In this document: in pieces, positions 32,657 to 58,200 of the stretch
Layout of the letters: every line of letters starts with the position of its first letter
How positions within the stretch are numbered: the stretch's first letter is position 1
Assembly (NCBI RefSeq): GCF_932526225.1
Contig: NC_064035.1
Coordinates: 10,031,296 to 10,095,295 of the forward strand
Origin: Nematostella vectensis
Taxonomy: Eukaryota; Cnidaria; Anthozoa; Actiniaria; Edwardsiidae
Length of the DNA: 64,000 bases
Direction: 5' to 3'
The notes under the pieces: generated by a model
Told to the model about the DNA's origin: nothing
Databases searched by the model: none
Seen by the model: the letters and a program-made list of their open reading frames with translations, nothing else
Translations under genes and position numbers: made by a program

Positions 32657-35610
32657 TTAGTTAAGGTAAAGGTACCCAATGGCTGGGATTTTAGTGTCGC
32701 CATTGTCACAAAACCATGCACACTTATTTCCCGCGGAAGCGAACATAGTGATTCCACCGATACCAACCATGCTGTCAACTGCACTACACGAAATCTCATT
32801 GTTGCTTACAATCCCCAAGCGTACCCATCCTACAGTATTAAAACCTTCTCTGTTACAATATGTCTGCATAGACGAACCAGGGATCAGTGCCCTCCAAGCG
32901 GTCTTCCCGTTCGAGGTCCCTCTGTAGGTGCCGTCAGCAATGACGTCATAGAGTGCGTAGCCGTGTAGGGGATCGTCATAGACTTAAGGGTGTCCCCGAC
33001 TTTGAGCCCGATGCAGATCTTGGTGAACGGCACGGCCCAGTAGCTGGGGAGCTTGGTCTCTTGGTTATCAAAATCCGTCAGACCGGCCGATGGGTTGTAG
33101 GCAGATTTGTCGGTCCAGAGTGAAGACCCATAGATAAAAGTATCCTAGGAAATCGAGAGAAAATTGGTCTCTCTTTGAAAATTCGAAATCCTATATTCGT
33201 AATCTCAAATACCTTTGAGCCGTTGACTTTCATAGCCAGCGTCCATCCCCCATCACCACAGCCGTCAATCACTGTCAGATGACAGTAGATTTCTATGCTT
33301 TTGTTCTCCAAACTCAATATATATGCGGTATTTTTTCCAATGCTGTGAACAAGCATATGTGAGCTCCACGTCAAACGAATTGATTTTTTCCTTATTTGCT
33401 ACAGAATCTCGATATCTTTTTTCCGTTTCTGCTAAATAATGGGCCTTTTTACAGTGCCGTAACAGGCCTCGAAATATTGGAGGGACACAATACAAAAACA
33501 TTTAAAGAAAATATTGGGGGAACAGCCACGCCCCTACTGGTCAATTCCTTATTTTTTTTTTATATTTGGTGGGGGGGGGGACGTGACCCCAGTGCCCCAC
33601 CCCCTTCTACGGACCTGTTTTAGATTATCATTTGATTTACTCCTTGTATACTGGATAGCTTCAGGTGTAATTTTAAAAGACGAAGCTCCGGTATAAAATT
33701 CACAAAAGACCCCAACACAGGGGCAGCTAGGATTTTTCGGGAGGGGGGAGAGAGTCATTTCTCAAGAACATTCGTTTACAAATGAGACGTAACGACTTAG
33801 ACGTACCTTTATTGGACCAAAAAAAAGGAGGGGGCGTGGCTGAGTTAACCCCCTGGCTAAGCCTCCGTAACAGTGTCAGCGGTCTCATGTGTTACTTTGC
33901 CGTCCCTAATTATTCCAGTAGACTTACCCTTTGGAATACACTTCCTTGCACGATGTTGGAGTGTTTCCTTTTGAAGAGAATAAGAAAAAAAATATTTTTC
34001 TCCTACGATCCCATCCCCGATTCCCAAAGCGATATTTTGGCAAGTCGGTTTATACCTGCAAACTGCTCGCATAGCATGCCGGTAGTATTGGGCTGACAAG
34101 CGCACTGCCATTCGGAGTTCTTTGCGCATGCGCTGTGACACGTCCCACCGTTCTTGCACCTGACATTCCTGAAAGGGTCGTGAGAGATCGATCCCTTGAA
34201 AAAAGGACAAGAAAAGCCAAAATTATTTTTACCCTTCACAACTTTTTGCCTTTTATAAAATAATTAATAATACTGTACTTGATCGAAAAAAAGGAAAAAT
34301 GACATTTTTATGTACTTTCAGCATTTTTGACGTGGTCATACTTGATGAAGTAGGAAAATACATTTGCATTCGCGAGTTGTTGGCTCACACAGCCTTTGAT
34401 TAGATATCCAGCAAAAGGTCTAGTGCATTTATTTCACGTCGTCAATACCGTCAGCCTTAGACTCCGAGGGTTCGAGTTAGACGGAGTTGTTAAGAGTAAC
34501 ACAGCAGGCGCGTACACAGGGGGTACGCAGGGTGCGCGCTCACTCCCCCTTGCCCCTTGGCGACCAAAAAGTGAGTCATTCCTTATCTTCAAATACTATG
34601 CTTTTTCCATATGATACCTATGACTGCGCACCCCCCCCCCCCCCCCTTGGCCAATCCTGGGTACGCGCCTGCAGAGGATTGGTTCTATAGTAGTCGAGAG
34701 TCGATTGTACCTTGTTAGAGTCGAAGTGGATGTAACCTGGTTTATTGACTTTACAAGCAGGCCTCGAGGTGAAGGTGTGGTCACACAGCTCGCACATGCG
34801 TGTTGGTGGATGGTAATTGGTTGATTGACAGTCGGGTTCGACCAGGCAGTGAAGGTTACAGTCAAAAGGACGATGGGCGGTTACGGTCTTGATGGCAGAG
34901 AAGTTAAGGTATTCATCTGTTTGTAGCCGAGAAAAAAACATATATAAACAGGGGCGGCGGAAGGGGAGGGGCAGGGGGACGCCAGCACCACCCCCCCCCC
35001 CTTCCCCACACTACTCCCCGGAACCACTACTCCCCAGAACCACGAAATGTCTCAACAAGTCTCAGTGTCTGAATTTTCGCGTCTGATTCGTCAGAAGACA
35101 ATAAACATTCCACACATATTTTAGGTGTTCACGGTTTGCGCTGTGTGAATGGCCAAATTTCACCTGTGGTAATAAAGGCGGCAGCTAGTACGTCACCCAC
35201 ATCTTTATCGTAATATAATATACATATACATTAAAAAGGTTCTCAGTTTTTTTCACACTTAAATCAACAGATCACACCGATCAAGTTTTTAAAAAGTAAG
35301 GATGTGAATAATTAATAAGCAGTATGTAAGAAATATTTCTTGTTCGGTACTAAAATTCTTTCTTGAGTTTTTCATGATTTCATGAAGTTTGTTGGGCGAG
35401 GTTTGACAAAATCATTAAATAACTGGTTTCTACAACTTTTTTGATACGCCCAGCAAAGCTCTATCCCAAACCAGAGTTACTTATACTTTTTTCTATTTTA
35501 CCTTCAGTCGCTGTGAAGACAGCATCCCGGGAAAACTCCTCCTGACATTGCGACTTTACAATCGTGAAAAAACTCAAAAGTTGATAAAGAAGAGCGGCGA
35601 AGCACGTCAT
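32657..35610 (-). CDS. Secreted PAN-EGF-fibrinogen-like protein, one-base frameshift in the last exon
   Basis: Six exons on the minus strand: 35610-35502, 34916-34711, 34194-34056, 33967-33928, 33342-33213 and 33144-32657, phases 1, 0, 1, 2, 0. Exon 1 encodes a signal peptide (MTCFAALLYQLLSFFTIVKS). Exon 2 is a PAN/apple-like module with many Cys (FDCNLHCLVEPDCQSTNY). Exon 3 is an EGF-like module (CKNGGTCHSAC...CQPNTTGMLC). Exons 4-6 form a fibrinogen-related domain opening SCKEVYSKG, then VIDGCGDGGWTLAMKV, and ending with a Cys-rich segment (CNREGFNTVGWVRLG...SAGNKCAWFCDNGD). Exon 6 has 488 bases where the frame needs 489. Reading breaks near 32955, between the frame of KICIGLKVGDTLKSMTI and that of ALYDVIADGTYR. 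With the frame restored, about 370 aa are expected. Such proteins are extracellular and often bind glycans. Sequence error or recent inactivation cannot be told apart here. Confidence 0.85.
33452..33620. mobile_element. MITE-like element in FReD intron 4
   Basis: The left end CAGTGCCGTAACAGGCC is loosely mirrored by CTACGGACCTGTTT. The interior (CCCCTACTGGTCAATTCCTT, then a poly-T/poly-G run) resembles the sequence at 31620-31735, so both belong to one family. Confidence 0.6.
33718..33867. mobile_element. MITE related to the CAGGGGCGTAGC family
   Basis: The left end CAGGGGCAGCTAGGATTTTT resembles the left part of the element at 28034 (GTAGCTAGGATTTTT). The right end CCCCCTGGCTAAGCCTCC is the inverted counterpart. 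It lies in FReD intron 4 beside the 40-base exon 4. Confidence 0.6.
34503..34672. mobile_element. MITE, GGCGCGTAC family, copy 2
   Basis: The left end CAGGCGCGTACACAGGG and the right end CCTGGGTACGCGCCTG are inverted. The internal block from CTTCAAATACTATGC to CTATGACTG is nearly identical to the copy at 27353-27478. It lies in FReD intron 2 about 40 bases past the exon 2 donor. Confidence 0.8.
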
Positions 35611-36358
35611 AGTCCAAATGCTTCAATTGACAATAAAGCTTCTTGGTTGGTTTGAATCTTTATGAGATCAAACCATGCACCCCTTGCCGTGAGAGAATTT
35701 TGTTTGTTTTCGTCCATTGGTCTTCCGCGCTTGCAGCCACAGTACGTCTGAAGAAAGATTCTGGTCAACTGGTCAAAGAAAACCGTTCAATCCGAAATTC
35801 GGTTGAAAAAGTATGAGTTGACTGTTGACATACATATTATCAACCCAAAACATTCTATAAGAAATTTTTCTTTCCAAAACTTTCTCATAACCTTTTGAAT
35901 ACAATTCTCTAATTGTTTTTGGGTTAGGGGCAAAAGCACATTTGTACGAGTTTCGAAAATTCTCATAACTCTCTATTAACTAGATTTTATCCTAAAATGT
36001 CTGAACAGGTGTTCTCGCTTTTACGGCGCCCAAAAATCATCTTATTATCAAGAATACTTACAGCGCGTGTGGAATGTGTGGAATGTTAACTTCTTGAAGG
36101 GAATTTCATTGTTGTCTGTTTGCAAATCTCGCATATGATTGGTCAAAACAAACATTCCTTAACAGAAAAACAAAATTTGCGTGATGCTAATGTTTTGCAT
36201 CCTTCTTCCAATTCCAACCAACACAGGTGGTTGTTAAAAATTTAGGCCGTTTTCAATTAAGGGGAAAATTTTGTGCCTATTAAATTTAGACTCCATTACC
36301 AGGTGTTTCTGGGAGAACACGGTTGATGATTCTGGACGTTTTTACTCAATGTAAGACA
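35611..36358. other. FReD gene 5' flank
   Basis: Upstream sequence of the minus-strand FReD gene. No exon or known repeat is recognised. Confidence 0.4.
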
Positions 36359-36640
36359 TAAAATTTTTTCCTGAGGCCACTATTTTACGTTTTTTTTTTT
36401 TCATGGATCCATCAAACTGAGTTTTATGGTTTGCCACAAAATAAAACTCGAATTTCCTTCTTTCTGTTATTCCTTTATTGTTTACACAAAAATCACCAAA
36501 AATTCAAATTGCTTCCAAAGAAAGACCTTTCTTTTCCACCGCGCGATACGCCTAATCAATCTAACTGTGCTAACAAACATTCTTCAAGTTTTTACTAAAA
36601 TGTGTTTAATTTTTATTCCTTTACTTCATCTTTTTTATTG
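36359..36640. repeat. Flanking direct repeat, copy A
   Basis: About 250 bases starting ATAAAATTTTTTCCTGAGG and running through CATGGATCCATCAAACTGAG, TCCTTTATTGTTTAC, CTTTTCCACCGCG and CTGTGCTAACAAA. The same landmarks in the same order occur at 38050-38290, at about 80-85% identity. Confidence 0.85.
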
Positions 36641-36679
36641 CGCAACCTATTTATACAAATATATAAGTGCGCAGCGCAT

Positions 36680-37898
36680 GTCCACATCTAAAGCCCAGCG
36701 TGGAAGGCCTCTGGGCAGACTCTCGTGTCAATGACAGACTGTGGAAGGTGGTTCCACAGTCTCAGGGCACGGGGCAAGAAGCTATATTTGTATGTGTTAG
36801 TTCTGGCGTGTGGGATGGCGTAGAACTCGATGTGTTGTGTGCGGGGCAGGGCGCCAGATGGTTTTCTGAGATCTGCCGGTAACACCAAGTCATTATTCAG
36901 GCCACTGTTTAGAGGAATCAATGTGGAGGTGCGCCTGTGGTCTTCGAGTGGCTGCCAACCCAGTTCGGAAAGGTGGCGCCTCATTGTGCCGGGTTCAAAA
37001 AGAGTACTAATCTGACGTGACAAAGCGTGCTGCGCGCCTCTGGACCTTTTCAATCTCCACAATGAGTTTGCTTGTGTGCAGATCCCAGATGGCACTTGCA
37101 TATTCCAACTGCGGCCTAACGAGGCCGACGTAAGCTGCTTCCTTCGCTTTTGTGTCACAAAAGTGCAGGTTCCGCCTAAGTAGGCCTAGGATCTTGTTGG
37201 CCTTGCTCACTGTTTCAGCAACATGTCTGTTCCATCGGAGGTCACACCTTCCAGATAGTACAGGTGGTTGATGTTGTTTCTGGTCTTCCTTTAGATGCGG
37301 ATCATGTTACACTTGGTTGCTTGGAAACTCATAGACCTGGACAAGTCTCGATATGTCGCGCTGTAGCTCTTCGCAATCCTGTCGCGATCTAATGGTGCGG
37401 TCACAAATACAGTCGTCTGCATAGAGTCGGATCTCGGACAGTACAGATTCTGATATGTCATTTATAAACACGTTTAACAGGACTGGGCCAAGGACAGTAC
37501 ATGGGGCACACCCGGTGTCACCCGCGACCAGCTTGACTTTGACACATTGACACAAACACGCTGGTACCGCTCACACAAAAAGGCATCCAAAAAGTCCATT
37601 TCAAGGTTTGGCCACCAATTCCATAGCTGTACAGTTTGGACTTGAGCCGTTCGCGGGGGACACTGTCAAAGGCTTTCGCAAAGTCTAACACATAGGCGTC
37701 GGTTTGTAAGCCACGGTCGAAGGCTTTCGCAAAGTCTAACACATAGGCGTCAGTTTGTAAGCCATGGTCGAAGGCTTTCGCAAAGTCTAACACATAGGCG
37801 TCAGTTTGTAAGCCACGGTCGAAGGCTTTCGCAAAGTCTAACACATAGGCGTCAGTTTGTAAGCCACGGTCGAAGGCTGATGACCCAGTCATTGACAT
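36680..37898 (-). mobile_element. Dead non-LTR retrotransposon fragment (reverse transcriptase part)
   Basis: Minus-strand pieces in several frames give RT landmarks in order: VLDFAKAFDSVPRERL, then VLGPVLLNVFINDI, then RLYADDC (the YADD catalytic motif), then KANKILGLLRRNL, RPQLEYASAIWD, RRAARFV, and a LINE-like end YKYSFLPRALRLWNHLP. Frameshifts separate the RT core from the downstream part, and the 5' portion is missing. It encodes no functional protein. A 51-base stretch at its N-terminal side is tandemly amplified (listed separately). Confidence 0.9.
37669..37880 (-). repeat. 51-bp in-frame tandem repeat inside the RT fragment
   Basis: Four copies of a 51-base unit (GGTCGAAGGCTTTCGCAAAG, then TCTAACACATAGGCGTCAGT, then TTGTAAGCCAC). 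On the minus strand each encodes FDRGLQTDAYVLDFAKA, 17 residues including the conserved RT segment VLDFAKAFD. Copies differ by only 1-2 bases, so the amplification came after the element died. Confidence 0.95.
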
Positions 37899-37900
37899 GA

Positions 37901-38035
37901 GTTAAGGTAAAGATACCCAATGGCTGGGATTTTAGTGTCGCCATTGTCACAATACCATGCACACTTATTTCCCGCGGAAGTGAAGGCAGTGGTTACCCCG
38001 ATACCAACAATGCCGTCAGTTCCACTATACGAGAC
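37901..38035 (-). pseudogene. Fragment of a second FReD gene copy (3' end of last exon)
   Basis: About 135 bases are roughly 90% identical to 32660-32793, the end of the FReD last exon. The minus strand still reads SAGNKCAWYCDNGDTKIPAI and GYLYLN. The stop codon is lost (TCA in place of TAA), and no other FReD exon is present nearby. It lies between the LINE fragment and direct repeat copy B. Confidence 0.88.
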
Positions 38036-38049
38036 TTATAAATAGAAGA

Positions 38050-38290
38050 CGTAACAAGATTTTTTTCCTGAGGCAACTTTTACGAGGGATTTTTCGTGGA
38101 TCCATCGAACTCAGTTTAATGATTTCACAAACAAATTTTTAATCCTTTATTGTTTATACAAAGATCACAAAAAATTCAAACTGCTTCCAGAGAAATACCC
38201 TTCTTTTCCACCGCGATACGCTTTATCAATCTAGCTGTGCTAACAAATGCTCTTAAATGTTTAAAGATTTGTTTATTTTTTGCTCCGATC
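38050..38290. repeat. Flanking direct repeat, copy B
   Basis: Starts TTTTTTTCCTGAGGCAAC and runs through CGTGGATCCATCGAACTCAG, ATCCTTTATTGTTTATAC, CTTTTCCACCGCGATACGC and TAGCTGTGCTAACAAATG. It is homologous to 36359-36640 in the same orientation. Confidence 0.85.
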
Positions 38291-38793
38291 TCCTATCTTG
38301 TTTCGAGGTTAGGCTTTTAAAAAAACAAAACAAATTTGTAAAAATAAATATGACCCTGGCTCCTACTAAAACAAAACGGTTATTGCATCGAGCGACACAG
38401 AAAGATCTGCGCAGTCTGGGGCACTTAATGGTTCGTTCACTTATGACGAAACGCTCACATTATTGTCCATGCATCAATAAGACTCAAATGTCACAAATGG
38501 AGGTCCATAAAAGACAATCCAGAAATTGCTTAGGTGCGTCATTTGTAGCTAAGTTACTGCTTGTTGTCAAGCTATCAACAATTGGATACGGAAACGTAAA
38601 ATTAGACAAAATTAATAACTTCTTTGAAATCATTGCTCCCCCCCACTCTTTAAGTTGCTATGATTACAGTTCACGTGTCGAAATTTATGATCGATGCTAC
38701 CTAGATAACCCTCTTGTAAATAACTACTTAAAACTCCTTGGTAGTTTTACAAAGCTGTTTTCAGTTACACCTAATTGTATACTGTTATCATAA
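38257..38793 (+). other. Unassigned 178-codon open frame
   Basis: The frame begins inside direct repeat B and runs 178 codons with no recognisable domain, signal peptide or repeat. It has a Cys/Lys-rich middle (RSHYCPCINKTQMSQ). The length is more than expected by chance in AT-rich DNA, but no splice partners or homology were recognised. It could be part of a repeat or a chance frame. The rest of 38291-39265 holds nothing I recognise apart from the expected GABA-B-type receptor promoter. Confidence 0.15.
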
Positions 38794-39265
38794 ACATTAG
38801 TCTAATCAAACGTCATTACCCTAGTGGTCGAGGCTTTGAGAGCATATTATGCTCACCCCTACCAGACATGTTCACCAGAGAAGTGATTAATAATTCAGAA
38901 GATGAAATACAAGCCTCGCGATTATACTGCCCCGTTATTGTAATTAGACCGATTCAAGTTGAAGGAAGCAGGATAAAACATACGAGCACTTTAATCTCTT
39001 ACTGGTGTAAAAGAAATTGCAATTAATGATTCCTCCAATCCTATCAAGTCAGCGCGCTACTCTCGCTTCCTGTAGCAGATCGTATACTATTATGCATAGG
39101 AAGGTGATATTAGCGTCTGCTCAAAGGCAGTTCCTGTAAAGTCCAAATCAACTTTTGTGAAGGGAACCGGGCAAACTAGTAACCAGGAGAAATCTTCAAG
39201 AGTCGCGGGTAGAGATAAACTTTACTGACCTTACCGCGGACATCGCCCGCAAGAAAGTCTCGAAT

Positions 39266-53309
<14,044 letters not shown>

Positions 53310-55204
53310 CACCATGCGCAAAGTAGCCAAGAAAGACGAGGCCATCCTTAGTTTGGAATGTTTAAATGTAACAAGAACATATTAGGAAAACCCCATCAGA
53401 TTAGGAAGACAACAGTAGAGTGCCCAGCGAATCAAAGTACGGCGAGCATTTGTTCTCGCAAATAAATTTATTAACTAAGGATCTGTTTTCTCTAGCCCTA
53501 TGCATTAAAATGCGTAAATATGGTGTTGAGTGCTTGCGAGTCGTTCGCACTAAATTAATGCTGTCACATTCGTCTTTCCTCTGCATAAAAGAATTTGGTA
53601 GCATTAAAGAATGAAGTCTTTTATTGACGATATTTGATTGAAAATATCTTGGATACTCGCTTGAATTAGCCAATGGAAATGGATGCTTTGTGTGACTCCG
53701 CATTTAGCGGGAGCATAAAATGTCAGCGTGATTGCCCTTCTTTAAAGGGGGATGCTGAAGAGTTTGTTAAATATTTTAACCTATGAAATATATACCTATG
53801 TCCAACACTTCTCACCCTCTCCTAAATCCCTCCCCATCGAAATCCTGACTACGCGCCTGGAAAACTTTATTACGTTGATCAATCCCATGTGGTAATGTTT
53901 TTTTTCCCCAGAGACAATAAAAAAGGTAGAATAGATAAGGCGGGAACACATATACAGAGGAAAGCGTGGCTCCTAATTGACTTCACTCATGTCGAGGAGA
54001 GGCAAACATCCTTGAACGTAATAAAGTAACAAAAACCCAACTATTTGTAAGGATGTCACCCAGATTTGAGCGCGATTTAGCGGGAGGAAGTGTGGATTTA
54101 TGGACGAAACGTGAGGCATGCTCGAAATTAGTTTCCGACCTTGGACTCCGTCCCGAACATTGTTTGAATAGGGATTCTTCAAAAAACACCAAAGACAAAG
54201 CTTTATGTGGTCTGGAAACACACATAAACAGAATACTAATCTACATTTTTTTATTTTTTCTTTATTTTCACTTTTTTGTTTTTCGTACAATGTTTAATGT
54301 AAGATCAAAAGGCACAAAAGGAGAGCTTGGGCTACCTGTGGCCTTGGCCCGCGGCAATAAACCAAAACTTTACTCAAAGCTAAATGCGCAAAATAAATGC
54401 GTAAATGATAACGCTGCCACCTGACCGAGAAAATCTGAAGGAGAATAAAATAGGTAATGTAACTATGAATAGAGAAAGCGCTTTCGATCCCCTCAAAAGG
54501 ACATCCAACTCTTTGGCGGCCGTCACGGTTCCCGATCTGTGAGTTTATTAGCGGAACGACTGCATACGATTTTAATTAAGGACGCATATCTCAATCATAG
54601 TAAAATTAATATAATAAATAAAAAAAAGTGTAGAATTTTTTTATTTGCGTCGCTTGATGATATTTTTCTCCCATTGACCTCTGCTCGCTGGGATATATTT
54701 AGACGCGTGCGCGTTGGGGGCGGGAATATCTCATTGATTAAGTCACTCTAGAACCGCTCAAGCGTAGCGAATCCCATTACTTCACTTCCTGCCGGGCAAC
54801 CAACCAACCAACGAGCCGGTCCAAACAAAATAATGAAAAACTGAAAATACCATTTTCCATTGGGAAATATATTTTATTTTCTTTATAAGAAAATCAAATT
54901 TTACAAGGTAAGTTCGACGTTGTTTCTATTCTTATTTTCATTTTTTTAAAATCATGGAAAGTAAATGAAAATGACCGGCGAATCATTTGTCACGCTTCAA
55001 TACGCTTGATCTGTTCCTTTTCGCGTTTTACTGAAACCAATCAACTTAGTTTCACTTTAACGCCTAAAGACAGTGAAAATGGAACTTTGGACTAACACGC
55101 CATTTTAAGGCAGTTTTATTTATTTTAATTGTTTTATTTGGTCGCATTTACATGTACTGACATACCTGTGCCTTTTTTTCTCTAGGCTAAGACAAAGCGG
55201 CGGA
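53310..55204. other. GABA-B-type gene 3' flank and lectin-locus 5' region
   Basis: 53310-54400 should contain the receptor 3' UTR. A 123-codon frame at 54053-54424 shows no known domain and is not called. A probable 5' UTR intron of the next gene runs from the donor ACAAG|GTAAGT (about 54908) to the acceptor TTTTTTTCTCTAG (about 55185), 20 bases before the ATG at 55205. Confidence 0.5.
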
Positions 55205-58200
55205 ATGGGATCCCATATTAGGAAACGCGTTTTAGCGTTATGCGCGCTTTTTTTGTTAGTGACTCGAATCAGTTCCCTTCCTCTGCAATCGGGTAAGTAT
55301 AAAACTGCCTTTCCATAACACTATGGTCACAAGCATTGACGCCTTAAATCCAATATCACCTGTTCAAATTAAAATATAAAAGTTCTCTTTAAAGGCTAGA
55401 CATAGGTGCACAAAATAACAACAAAAAAGTGGGCCTTAAGAACTTTTGGTTATGTTAAGGGTTAGTTAATGTCATACAAGTTTGTATTTCCTAATTAACA
55501 CAATTGATATTATGTAATGGACGTACGAATGGGGTCGTAGTGTTAACAACTCAGTCATTATGTTTCTAACCCGTGAAAGCCAGCAGGTTGGGCTGACTTG
55601 TTTTTGTTTTTTACCGGCCATTGTCTTCTCCTTTGTCTAGTTAGAGTAAACAAACAATCCATTCACCGAAACCTGACAGACTTCAAGTACCTCTTAAAGT
55701 GAAGATTAAAAGTCGGGCCGCGTACACTCGATTTACAGCTCGTTTCTGTGAGCCCGCAGTACGTGCCCCACAAGGCCTAGCGAAAGCTGGAAATAAAACC
55801 TATGTGCCGCATTCAATACAAATACAAAATTGACTTGGTTCATTTGCATGTATTTGCGTAGAGTACGGCTTATGAACTTATCATTTAGCTCCAACTCTCG
55901 CAGAATCCGAAAGTAGCTGACCAGCATTAAAATAACCATTGATTTCAGTCCAAGCTTCCCTAAGCTTGGATCTTGCTGATTAGACATTTAGAGGCTTAGG
56001 TCCGCTGATAGGTGAATGGATAATGGCTTTGCAAATAAGCTCTGTTGCTGATATTATAGTGTTCGAGCAGGACATATTAGATTAAATGGTGAGTGAGTCC
56101 CTTGGGCAAGGACGGTAAAGTGACCTCTACTCGAAAGAAAAGCTTTAAATATTTAAGTCAAAAGTACAAGCAGCTGACAGCATGCACGATCTTAAAATAT
56201 ATCGTTTCCTACACTTTCTTACTTATCTCTAATCCACCCTGTGGCATACCGCAGTTTATCGTACTGTCCAGGGCAGCTCTCCATGGCAGCTTTACAGACC
56301 TGAGCTCAGCTGGATACCACAGCAGAACCGCGTGTCTGGGCCCGTGCGGCGTGACCAAGCGGAAGTAGACGGTAGCGGCGGGAACGGCTCGGCGCAGGGG
56401 CAGGAGGACAGTGACGTGGATACAAATGTAGGGAGCTTGGTGCACGGGCGAGAGGATAGTGCCACTGATGAAAACACTGCGAGCCTAGTGCAAGGGTCGG
56501 AGGATAGTACCACTGGTGCAAACACTGTGAGCTCATTTCATGGATCGGTGGATAACACTGATCTGTCGTTAGAGCAGCCAGACCTTCCAAGTGATGAGAA
56601 CTTTGTTGTGAAGGAAGAGGTGCCAAAGTTAAGCGACATTCTCCCTCGTTTGAGTAAGAATGCGACCGCGAGTGCTCACGGGAACGCCTCTTTCGCCGCA
56701 TCTGCGAATAACCGAGACATCGTGAATTTCCTTCAGTCACCAGAAAAAGAAGACCAAACTTTGCCCGCATATTCTCAAGGTCCAGGCCTTTCATCTAGCA
56801 GCATGGGAACAACAGACGAAATGTACGGAGACCATTCAAAGTATGTACTTAGAAATACGATTCCACAACCGCAGTTCGCGTATCAAAGTCAGGCAAAAAG
56901 TACAGTGCCAATGTCACGTGGTAGCCAAGACACACGTTGGAATCTTTTACCATGGTCGTCATCATGGAATCTTCAAATCCCACAGGTGAGAAGCTTCCTG
57001 CCTTCCCAGACGGGGCAGTACCTTAGAAACCCTGTTTACACGCGCTCGGGTCTCCCACAGACACACGTCAACACAAACAACGTACAAACAAGAGCTCGCA
57101 ACCATGGCAACACGTTAACAGGCTACCCAAGATCATACCCTCGCACAAACAGCGTGCAGGCAGAAGTGAGTAGTCCTGGAGACGCGCTAAAAAGTTATAC
57201 CCAGTCGTATACAAATAACGTACAAACAGGAGCCCGCAACCATGGCAACACGTTCACAGGCTACCCAAGATCATACCCTCGCACAAACAGCGTGCAGGCA
57301 GAAGTGAGTAGTCCTGGAGATGCGCTAAAAAGTTATACCCAGTCGTATACAAATAACGTACAAACAGGAGCCCGCAACCATGGCAACACGTTCACAGGCT
57401 ACCCAAGATCATACCCTCGCACAAACAGCGTGCAGGCAGAAGTGAGTAGTCCTGGAGACGCGCTAAAAAGTTATACCCAATCGTATACAAATAACGTACA
57501 AACAGGAGCCCGCAACCATGGCAACACGTTCACAGGCTACCCAAGATCATACCCTCGCACAAACAGCGTGCAGGCAGAAGTGAGTAGTCCTGGAGATGCG
57601 CTAAAAAGTTATACCCAATCGTATACAAATAACGTGCAAACAGGAGCCCGCAACCATGGCAACACGTTCACAGGCTACCCAAGATCATACCCTCGCACAA
57701 ACAGCGTGCAGGCAGAAGTGAGTAGTCCTGGAGACGCGCTAAAAAGTTATACCCAGTCGTATACAAATAACGTGCAATCTGGATGGAAAAGTCAAAGGCA
57801 AAAACCTGAAAGTGGAAGTCAATCCGAGGATGCGCTCAGAGATCCACAAATTCCAGGCTACTACAAGGCAAGAGCTTCAACTAGCAGCAGTAACTCAAAC
57901 ATCCGAAACTCTTTAAACCGGAATTTAGGTCGCGTTTACTCTAATCCTTTTGGTAAAACAGCACAGCTTCAAAGTACGATAAATCGATCCCAAGCACAGG
58001 GATACCGTAACCTTGTATCCCCAAAAAGCGCGCGAGGAAACGTACAGCCAACGTCGCAAATCAGTGGACTACCACTAACATGGAATACAGGCGCCTTAAG
58101 CCCTCGGTTCTCTTCATATGTCCAAGCCAAAGGAATCAATACCGGCGCACAAGATAACCCTTACAGTTCAGGTTATCGCTCAAGACAGCCAATTTTGCCC

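Noticed and set aside
34596-35086. Pro/Gly-rich frames around 34.6-35.1 kb
   Set aside because: They cross MITE poly-C and simple sequence; the supported exon is the Cys-rich PAN module on the minus strand.
36426-37015. Plus-strand frames of 60-102 codons
   Set aside because: They overlap direct repeat A and the antisense of the RT fragment, whose minus-strand reading shows LINE motifs.
54053-54424. 123-codon frame with a hydrophobic stretch
   Set aside because: No recognisable domain, poor context and the hydrophobic run comes from poly-T DNA; not called as a gene.
56306-56794. 162-codon minus-strand frame opposite the repeat protein
   Set aside because: It mirrors the plus-strand coding exon, whose frame runs 2.4 kb with good splice borders and a signal-peptide exon.
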